This document shows positions 1 to 5,707 of a stretch of 64,000 bases of DNA, in pieces; the stretch's first letter is position 1, and every line of letters starts with the position of its first letter. The notes beneath the pieces are model-generated. The model was not told the origin of the DNA and ran no database searches. It was given only the letters and a program-made list of their open reading frames with translations. Location: NCBI RefSeq assembly GCF_029581355.1, contig NZ_CP120849.1:1644501-1708500 (forward strand). Direction: 5' to 3'. The translations under genes were made by a program, and so were the position numbers. Source of the DNA: Parabacteroides chongii (GTDB taxonomy: Bacteria; Bacteroidota; Bacteroidia; Bacteroidales; Tannerellaceae).

Positions 1-512
1 TCATAAAGGCTGTTGTGTGGTCTGACCTCCATATTACTATCCAAAGCCCATACATCGCAATAGCAGAAAGCGAAGCCACGAAGCAGAGCCATGTCAGTGA
101 TGATACCTTTGGGTGAAATCCAACGCTGCACAACCTCGTGGCAGTAGAATTTCATCGGCTCGCCTTTCCTGCTCTCGCATCTGACCTGTGCCACACGGAT
201 TAACTGATAGCCTTTGCAGGTGGTTATCACGCTGAAATACTGCGTTTCCTTGTGAGTGCGCTTTCGGGTGTCTCGCACTTTGAGTTCTGTACGGCATTGG
301 GGGCAGGTACAACCATCAAGGCTATCGCATAATCCGCTGTTGCTGTGCCACTCGTGACCGCAGTCGGAACAAGTGATGTTTCCTTTCTTGGTGCGGTAGC
401 CGATATGTTCAACACAATGGCGGTATGCCCAATCAATTTGTGTCGCGGATATGGGGCGAAGGTTGGTGGAAAGTCTTGCCACCTCTTTTTGTATGCGTGT
501 CTTGGGTTTCAT
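1..512 (-). CDS. PcfJ-like mobile-element protein (N-terminal part, runs off window)
   Basis: The reading frame opens at an ATG at 510-512 (MKPKTRIQKEVARLSTN...) and stays open to the window edge, so about 170 residues are visible and the C-terminus is missing. A probable zinc ribbon is present: CSDC, then CTCPQC about 20 residues later. The gene begins two bases after the stop of the PcfK homologue, the pairing usual for pcfK-pcfJ in Gram-positive conjugative plasmids and in Bacteroidales conjugative transposons. The role in transfer is unknown. The identification rests on this neighbour and on the general character of the N-terminus, so it is less certain than the PcfK call. It is part of an integrated element extending left of the window. 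Confidence 0.65.
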   Translation of the reverse strand, partial: MKPKTRIQKEVARLSTNLRPISATQIDWAYRHCVEHIGYRTKKGNITCSDCGHEWHSNSGLCDSLDGCTCPQCRTELKVRDTRKRTHKETQYFSVITTCKGYQLIRVAQVRCESRKGEPMKFYCHEVVQRWISPKGIITDMALLRGFAFCYCDVWALDSNMEVRPHNSLY

Positions 513-514
513 AA

Positions 515-925
515 TCAAAAGTCAAATAGGGAGGGTTGTACAATAGTTTCTTTTTTCGCTGCCGGTCTGTTGCGGTTCTGCAACTTGCGGACTTCCTCTT
601 CTTGATATTTTTGGATAGCCTTCTGCCGTGCTTCCGCCTTTTCCTCTGCCGTGAGTTCCACAATATGGTTCACCGCCACTTGGCAGTTCATCGGTTTGCC
701 CACTTCTATCTCGTTTTCTTCATAGTAGTGGATGGCTTGCCCGAATATCTCTCCGTCCGTGAAGCCGTTGCAACCGCTGTTCTTCACATAGTTCAGAATG
801 TAGGTCACGCAGTCGTCTATGTTCTTGGCAGGGTTGCTGAAACTTTTGGCAAAGAGTTGGTCTTCCTCTGCACGTTGCTCCAAGTACATCTGTATCGTTT
901 TCTTAAAATGGTCAGTTCCTTTCAT
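515..925 (-). CDS. PcfK-like protein of an integrative conjugative element
   Basis: 136 residues beginning MKGTDHFKKTIQMYLEQRA and ending in a charged tail with QPSLFDF. It matches the PcfK-like family of Bacteroidales conjugative transposons in length and in the conserved early segment (DDCVTYILNYV, FTDGEIFGQAIHYY). No enzymatic function is known for the family; it is a marker of conjugative elements. The gene sits in a tight leftward cluster: a 73-residue protein 12 bp upstream and the PcfJ-like gene 2 bp downstream. The C-terminal third is lysine/glutamate rich and probably helical. Confidence 0.85.
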   Translation of the reverse strand: MKGTDHFKKTIQMYLEQRAEEDQLFAKSFSNPAKNIDDCVTYILNYVKNSGCNGFTDGEIFGQAIHYYEENEIEVGKPMNCQVAVNHIVELTAEEKAEARQKAIQKYQEEEVRKLQNRNRPAAKKETIVQPSLFDF

Positions 926-937
926 ATCGCTGTCGTT

Positions 938-1159
938 TTAGATTGTTTCTTTCAGTATCTCTCTCCAATAGGTCGGCTCCACTTCGCTCAATAGGAATTC
1001 GGTAAAATCCTTTCGGGTGTCCTTGTTCAGTTCGTGGTAGAGTTTACGAAACACGGATATATTGCCGTTGATGTATGTTTCCACCATATACTCGAAGATG
1101 TTGTCCACCTCATAGTATCTGCACTGCTGTGCTGCTGTCTTGCTGTTTCTCTTTGCCAT
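938..1159 (-). CDS. Small conserved element protein, function unknown
   Basis: 73 residues starting MAKRNSKTAAQQCRYYEV and ending WREILKETI. A longer frame is open upstream to 1333, but its extra residues overlap the neighbouring membrane-protein gene on the same strand and look non-protein-like, so the internal ATG at 1157-1159 is preferred. The protein has no signal peptide or membrane segment. It is acidic, rich in aromatic residues and probably all-helical. Position inside the PcfK/PcfJ cluster says it belongs to the element cargo or transfer accessory set. I do not recognise a domain. Confidence 0.7.
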   Translation of the reverse strand: MAKRNSKTAAQQCRYYEVDNIFEYMVETYINGNISVFRKLYHELNKDTRKDFTEFLLSEVEPTYWREILKETI

Positions 1160-1170
1160 ATCGGTAAGTA

Positions 1171-1386
1171 TTAAAGGGTGAATAACCAAAGGATAAGACC
1201 GAAGAAGGCAATGGTGGAAAGGATAGCCACGATTATACCTATTGCCACTCGGAACAATCCGTTTACAATCTCTGAAATGATGCCCAAGAGGATGCCGAAC
1301 ATCCCAAAGGCGGTGCGCACGATTAAACCGCATACTGCAAGTCCTATGTTCTGCGCCACTTGTCTGAAATTTGCCGTTGCTGTCAT
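1171..1386 (-). CDS. Small integral membrane protein of the element
   Basis: 71 residues (MTATANFRQVAQNIGLAV...). Two hydrophobic segments cover almost all of it: roughly residues 14-40 (GLAVCGLIVRTAFGMFGILLGIISEIV) and 45-70. Glycine spacing suggests a tight helical hairpin in the inner membrane. It is first in the leftward cluster that continues through the 73-residue protein, PcfK and PcfJ, with an 11-bp gap to the next gene. Function is unknown; small double-spanning proteins are common next to conjugation genes. I saw no clear TAnnTTTG promoter immediately upstream. Confidence 0.7.
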   Translation of the reverse strand: MTATANFRQVAQNIGLAVCGLIVRTAFGMFGILLGIISEIVNGLFRVAIGIIVAILSTIAFFGLILWLFTL

Positions 1387-1819
1387 ATCTACGTTGTTTT
1401 TGATTTTTTTTGTTTTTAATGCGGATTCAAGAGCTGAGGGAGTTGAGTTTCAAACTATCTTATCTGCCTCTCGTTTATCCGACATTTTTTTTAATGCGTC
1501 TTTCTGTCGCATCGGTCGTTTTCGTTTCGGGTGCTCAAAAAGGTAGGGATTAGGGGATGCAAGGTTTTTCGGAAAAATACTACCCGCAGGGCTGGAGATT
1601 TTTCCAGAAAACAGGAGGCTTGACCTTGCATTCCCGTAAAATCCCGGAATTACCTTTGCGCCCAGAACGAAAATGACTGACTGATGCGGCTACTGAAAGG
1701 CGTAAAAATGGAGGTAAACGGAAGTAAAGGCAGATTCGAGAGAAAACTTCAGAGAGAAATCCACAAAAAGAAGAAAAGACAAAGAGAAAGGAAATACTGC
1801 CGGAAGCGTGAAACCGGGC

Positions 1820-1943
1820 AAACCATATGCAAGGAAGTATGGTTTATCCGTCTGACCAAACCCGTTTGGTCGGGCAAATAAACCATTCTTCCCGATTTGC
1901 CTGCTGTGGGTGACGGCTTGTCCCATTTATGGGCGGGCGGTCA
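1820..1943. repeat. Cluster of four consecutive hairpins
   Basis: Four stems follow each other: AAACCATA (1820-1827) with TATGGTTT (1838-1845); GACCAAAC (1854-1861) with GTTTGGTC (1864-1871); GGCAAAT (1873-1879) with ATTTGCC (1895-1901); and TGAC (1911-1914) with GTCA (1940-1943) enclosing CCCAT/ATGGG. Such clusters occur at transfer origins and recombination or replication control sites. Which of these it is cannot be told from sequence alone. Confidence 0.5.
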
Positions 1944-1998
1944 CATGCAGCTTTCCGCTACCGGCTCAAAAAAACAGCAAAAAGAAAAAATCTCAGAA

Positions 1999-2180
1999 AA
2001 TCCGTAAAAGCACCTTTGCGGCATAAGCCCTAAAGAAATGGGCCTTGCTTCATCAGTCTAAACTTGTTGTTTAGGCATGAGGCAAAGCCCTTTTCTTCGC
2101 TTATGCGGATAGTCGGGACATGGTTGTCAAAACTTGTTTTGGCGATGGTGTGCCGACGAAATAAAACCGCTTTTACGGAA
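1999..2180. repeat. Large nested inverted repeat near the element end
   Basis: Outer arms TCCGTAAAAGC (1999-2009) and GCTTTTACGGA (2170-2180) are perfect. Inside, 2021-2106 folds as GCATAAGC...GCTTATGC with further pairing (GGGCCTTGCTTCAT against ATGAGGCAAAGCCC, then GTCTAAAC against GTTTAG). A second stem, GTCGG/CCGAC, spans about 2111-2158 with inner CAAAAC/GTTTTG. The two-stem structure closed by a common outer stem could be DNA-level (recombination, transfer) or a structured RNA. Confidence 0.5.
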
Positions 2181-2266
2181 AAGCCAAATTAGAGTGAAAA
2201 AAGTAGGGAGATTCTGTCGTAATCTCCAGTTTTATTTATACTTTTGTACTTGAAGAGTTCTTTGAA

Positions 2267-2354
2267 GGTTACGCAACGCGCAGAAGTATATTTAAGGAGA
2301 TAACTCTCTTATTCGTAACCTATTACCATAATGAGCGAATAACCTATGCTCATT
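2267..2354. other. Possible attachment-site repeats at element/host junction
   Basis: Short repeats crowd the presumed end of the element: GGTTACG (2267-2273) inverted as CGTAACC (2314-2320); AATGAGC (2330-2336) inverted as GCTCATT (2348-2354); and AACCTAT repeated directly at 2317-2323 and 2341-2347. Paired sites separated by a short spacer fit tyrosine-recombinase core and arm sites. SusC homology stops just beyond this point. The exact crossover base cannot be fixed without the empty site. Confidence 0.35.
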
Positions 2355-2363
2355 TTCAATATC

Positions 2364-3614
2364 TTAGACCTTTTTCATAACTTCCGTGTGCCATTTATTA
2401 TCTACGTATTTGCCCGTATGCAAATCCTGGATACCTTGTTCGCCGTAGACAGCCTGTTTTCCGTCGTTTATCATGGCTTGGTCATACAAGCGCATAAAAT
2501 CTTCAGCACCTACGAAGTCGAGTTTGAACTGTGGATTCTGTATACCGATATTACTTGAAAATTCAACGGTAGGGCGTTCTGTTGCTTTCGCTCCCTTGGT
2601 TGTTACCAAAATGACACCGTTGGCAGCACGTGAACCGTAGATAGCTGCAGAAGCGGCATCCTTCAAGATGGATACACTTTCTATATCGTTAGGATTCAGT
2701 GTATAAATATTGCCAGGTATACCGTCAATAAGTACCAGTACACCGGAACTACTGCCGATAGTAGATGTTCCACGAATATTGATACTTGCCCCTGAACCGG
2801 CTGCACCACTTCCCTTAGTGACTACCATACCCGGTACAGATCCTGCCAGCAACTCTTGTACATTTGTTACAGGGCGGGCTTTTAAAACCTCGTCTGCTTT
2901 TACAGTTCCGATCGATCCGGTCAGGTTTACTTTCTTTTGTGTACCGAATCCGACAACGACAACTTCATCAATAGCTTGTGTATCTTCTTTTAGAATGACT
3001 TTTATGCTGGTTTGTTTTCCGGCTCTGATCTCTTGTGGAGTATAACCGATGTATGAAATGACAATAATGTCATTATCCGATATATTTTCCAGGCTGAAAT
3101 TACCGTCGACGTCAGTGATCGTTCCGTTAGTAGTACCTTTTATGGAAACATTTGCACCGATCACAGGCTCTCCGTTATTATCTTTCACTGAACCTGTAAT
3201 CTTTTTATTTGACTGCAGGCTGTTGTTTACGGCATCCGAATGACTGTTTTTAGATAACAAAATGTATTTGTTGGTGAATTCGTAACTGATGTCTGTACCT
3301 TCGAATGCATCCTTTAGATACGAGATAACTTTTCCTGACTTATTTTGGACTTTTATTGTTCGTTCAGTATCTACTTCCCGGTTACGAAATACCACCAGAT
3401 AGTCTGTTTGTTTCTCTATCTGATTGATGAGTTGCCCAATGGATATCACATTTGTTTCCAGTTTCATAATGGCATTTTGTGCTTCTGTATTTGTTGCCAT
3501 AAGTTGAAAAATACAGACGAATAGCATGAATAACGATATTCTCATGATTCTAAAATATTCTTTAAAGTGTTGATCATGTACAATAAAGAGTGGTAACAAA
3601 GTTTTTATTTTCAT
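2364..3614 (-). pseudogene. SusC/RagA TonB-dependent receptor, 3' part lost to element insertion
   Basis: 416 residues remain of a family usually near 1000-1100. Present in order: signal sequence, an STN secretin/TonB N-terminal domain (about 55-120), a carboxypeptidase-like domain (about 140-220, GSVKDNNGEPVIGANVSIKG) and the plug (about 225-350, with DEVVVVGFGTQKKVNLTGS and SRAANGVILVTTKG). The first barrel residues follow, then the frame ends at ...HTEVMKKV. To the left lies element DNA, not the missing barrel. The STN domain fits the sigma/FecR pair directly upstream. Without a barrel the product cannot act as a transporter. The rest of the gene may lie beyond the element, outside the window. 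Confidence 0.85.
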
Positions 3615-3712
3615 ATCTTTGCTAATAATTAAGTGAATACTAAAAATTTTTGACTTGATGTGTTTACTTGATTGCCAACGGCGGATGTTACAGCATCTGC
3701 CGTTTTCGCTTC
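3614..3712 (+). ncRNA. Predicted cis-antisense small RNA opposite the broken susC leader
   Basis: A rightward -7 box TATCTTTG (3614-3621) overlaps the susC start codon. About 60 bases on, a GC-rich stem AACGGCGGATG / CATCTGCCGTT (3677-3687 / 3694-3704) ends in TTTTCGCTTCT. A transcript of roughly 80-90 nt (about 3628-3712) would be complementary to the susC mRNA leader. The layout repeats at the second susC (13532-13640). Known: B. fragilis Don loci, also sigma/FecR-controlled, carry such antisense RNAs that repress susC. Expression here is inferred. With susC broken it may be an orphan. Confidence 0.6.
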
Positions 3713-3724
3713 TAAAAGTGTTTC

Positions 3725-3750
3725 TTCATAGGCATATTGTTTTAATGATT
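3725..3750 (-). promoter_or_regulatory. Conserved block before susC, probable sigma-dependent promoter
   Basis: Read leftward, this stretch gives AATCA, an A-rich run with AAT, then GCCTATGAA. The same arrangement stands at 13652-13677 before the other susC, in both cases between the FecR stop codon and the leader hairpin. Conservation between otherwise diverged intergenic regions points to the promoter recognised by the linked ECF sigma factor. Confidence 0.45.
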
Positions 3751-3757
3751 AGACATA

Positions 3758-4735
3758 TTATCTGCTTAATGTGAAAATATTATTTTCATCATCTCTGCTG
3801 ATTTTGAATTTGTGTATTCGTTGTATCATATGTAGGATTTCATCGATACCATCCCTCTGACGAAATTTACCGGTGTATTCCCAGCTGTATATCGATTGAT
3901 CCTTAACGATGATCTTTACATCATAATAGAGTTCCAGCTTCTTCAATATATCGATAAGCGGCTCATTGATGAAGCTATATATTCCGTCTCTCCATAAAAA
4001 ATAATCTGCATGGGGTAAGGAACCTATTTTCATTTGATTTCCTTTTATCGTCACTTGCTCTTCAGGTTTAAGGGTAACTCCTTTGGATTCTGCATCCGGA
4101 AAATATACTTTTAATCCTCCTTCGAGGAGGCTTGTTTGAATAGTCTCTTTTCCCGGATAACTGTAAACATTGAATTTTGTACCCAAAACTTTCATTTCTA
4201 CTCCCTGCGAAGATACAATAAACGGCTTTTCCGGATTTTTAGCGACATCGAAAAAGGCTTCTCCTTCTACGGTTACTCTTCTTTCTTTTCCGGAGAATAG
4301 AGCAGGGTAAGTCAATTTGGTCTGAGAATTTAACCAAACTTCCGTACCGTCCTGTAGCGTCAATCGTACTCGTTGTCCGGCGGGTACATAAAGGGTATTC
4401 TCGATACTCGCCACAGGTTGCTGGATATCGGAATGACTGGAAGCAACCCAGTAAGTCGATAAAATCAGCAATGCAGCAGCTGCTGCATAACCAGTTGCAT
4501 GCGATATGATTCTGCGTATCTTTTTCGTCCGGATGATTTTGTTAAACAGTATATAACCTTGCCTGTTCTCCTCTTTATCATTAGCCTGGTCGGAAAAATG
4601 CAATAGAGCATGCATGTTTTTATATTCGATGAATTGTCTTTTTAATTCATCATCAGCTTCTACCTGTCTTAAAAACTGCAATCTTTCTGTAGCATTAAGC
4701 TCTCCCTGAAAATATTTTATTATTTGTTCATCCAT
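3758..4735 (-). CDS. FecR-family anti-sigma factor
   Basis: 325 residues from MDEQIIKYF; an AAGGA ribosome site about nine bases ahead supports this over a start nine codons upstream. Residues 1-75 form the cytoplasmic sigma-binding part. A membrane helix follows at about 85-105 (ATGYAAAAALLILSTYWVA), then the periplasmic FecR domain (VPAGQRVRLTLQDGTEVWLNS...) and a C-terminal DUF4974/STN-like segment (DILKKLELYYDVKI). It should hold the adjacent ECF sigma factor until the STN domain of the loaded SusC receptor signals across the periplasm. That receptor is truncated here, so the circuit may be locked in one state, although the plug and STN parts remain encoded. Confidence 0.92.
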   Translation of the reverse strand: MDEQIIKYFQGELNATERLQFLRQVEADDELKRQFIEYKNMHALLHFSDQANDKEENRQGYILFNKIIRTKKIRRIISHATGYAAAAALLILSTYWVASSHSDIQQPVASIENTLYVPAGQRVRLTLQDGTEVWLNSQTKLTYPALFSGKERRVTVEGEAFFDVAKNPEKPFIVSSQGVEMKVLGTKFNVYSYPGKETIQTSLLEGGLKVYFPDAESKGVTLKPEEQVTIKGNQMKIGSLPHADYFLWRDGIYSFINEPLIDILKKLELYYDVKIIVKDQSIYSWEYTGKFRQRDGIDEILHMIQRIHKFKISRDDENNIFTLSR

Positions 4736-4813
4736 AATTTTGTCCTTGTATATAGTAGACACCTGAACAAAAGAAAATCGTTAAACAAAAAAGTAATTTT
4801 TTTTTCTGATTTC

Positions 4814-5392
4814 CTATAAAGAGAGGAGAAACAGCATTATCGGAAGGTAGTCTTTGAGCTCAGTTCTTAGTTTTTTATAGGCGATACCTATTTGAGTTCC
4901 AACGGTATTGATAGAAATATTCAGCTCCTGGGCTATCTCTTTCTGTTTTTTGCCTTCAATTTTACTCATGAAGAATATTGTCCTGCATTTTTCAGGAAGG
5001 GAGTCTAGTGCACGATTTATAATTTTTTCAATATCCTGATCAGAAAAAAGTTTATTGTCAAATGTTTCTAATGAGTCTAAATTCATTCGTAAAGAAATAA
5101 GGTATTCTTCCTGCATTTTTGTGGCTGTGTTCTGCACAACTATTTTATGGCGGATATGATTCAGGCATTTGTTTTTGATGGTAGTAAACAGATAAGCAAT
5201 AAGATTCATATGCATATTGAGCATTTCTTTATTTTCCCAAAGTTCAACGAAGACATCCTGTACAATATTTTCGGCATCTTCATCCGAAATAACGTACTCT
5301 GTAGCAAAATGCTTCATTTTTGAGAAATAAGAGAGATAAATATCTTCGAATTTGATATTCTCCCTTTGTTCACCCAATGCCTTTATTTCCAT
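4814..5392 (-). CDS. ECF-family RNA polymerase sigma factor (SusC-linked)
   Basis: 192 residues. Region 2 lies at about 20-85 (YLSYFSKMKHFATEYVISDEDAENIVQDVFVELWENKEM) and region 4 at about 125-180 (LPEKCRTIFFMSKIEGKKQKEIAQELNISINTVGTQIGIAYKKL). Length and motifs match the Bacteroidota sigma-70 family that pairs with FecR and a SusC receptor. A short hydrophobic tail (YLPIMLFLLSL) follows region 4. FecR lies 78 bp downstream. A leftward -7 box TATATTTG (complement of 5439-5446) would drive it, and that promoter lies inside a pair of 19-bp inverted repeats. Confidence 0.92.
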   Translation of the reverse strand: MEIKALGEQRENIKFEDIYLSYFSKMKHFATEYVISDEDAENIVQDVFVELWENKEMLNMHMNLIAYLFTTIKNKCLNHIRHKIVVQNTATKMQEEYLISLRMNLDSLETFDNKLFSDQDIEKIINRALDSLPEKCRTIFFMSKIEGKKQKEIAQELNISINTVGTQIGIAYKKLRTELKDYLPIMLFLLSL

Positions 5393-5401
5393 TGATTAAT
5401 A

Positions 5402-5599
5402 ACTTTGTTCTAGAAGAACTGACTCTATTTTTTTAATGCAAATATAAGTCATTTATGAGATAAGTTCCTAATAGTGTGAGATAAATCATTTTATTCACGT
5501 AATAAAATACAAAGCCTTTTTTATTTTGGACCAATTTACATATTTCAGGATATCAATAATATAGCTACTTTTATGGATATAGTTCTTCTAGAACTAAGT
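5402..5599. promoter_or_regulatory. Promoter segment between 19-bp inverted repeats (candidate invertible switch)
   Basis: ACTTTGTTCTAGAAGAACT (5402-5420) reappears inverted as AGTTCTTCTAGAACTAAGT (5581-5599) with one mismatch. The 160 bp between them hold a leftward -7 box TATATTTG (complement of 5439-5446), oriented toward the sigma gene whose start is at 5392. Promoter inside, repeat in the leader and gene outside is the design of Bacteroidales invertible promoters. No invertase gene lies nearby. The remaining gap to 5708 holds only the operon terminator at 5647-5679. Confidence 0.45.
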
Positions 5600-5646
5600 C
5601 CGTTTTTGAATGTATAGTAGGATAGTTATATTTTGATAAATAGAAA

Positions 5647-5679
5647 ATATCCGATTCATGTGAAAAATGAACCGGATAT
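5647..5679 (-). terminator. Terminator of the GHL6-glycosidase locus
   Basis: Read leftward, ATATCCGGTTCAT and ATGAATCGGATAT pair with one mismatch around a 7-base loop, followed by TTTCTATTT. It lies 28 bp past the glycosidase stop codon at 5708. Confidence 0.65.
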
Positions 5680-5707
5680 TGAATTATAGGAATAATATCT
5701 ATTATCT

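Larger units (their letters stand above)
1387..2363. other. Gene-free end region of the integrated element
   Basis: Almost 1 kb without a convincing gene separates the element's first gene from the broken susC. It holds a row of hairpins (1820-1943), a large nested inverted repeat (1999-2180) and a hairpin with arms GGAGATT/AATCTCC (2207-2227). A rightward -7-like box TACTTTTG follows at 2239-2246. Short repeats near the junction lie at 2267-2354. Another promoter-like TTACCTTTGCG occurs at 1651-1661. No integrase gene is visible, so the recombinase is presumably at the other end, outside the window. A lysine-rich frame at 1684-1881 is not convincing. Confidence 0.6.

Noticed and set aside
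1684..1881. A 65-codon Lys/Arg-rich frame in the element's end region
   Set aside because: Its composition follows from an A-rich tract, the hairpin cluster overlaps its end, and no ribosome site or relative is apparent. A frame on the other strand is equally open.
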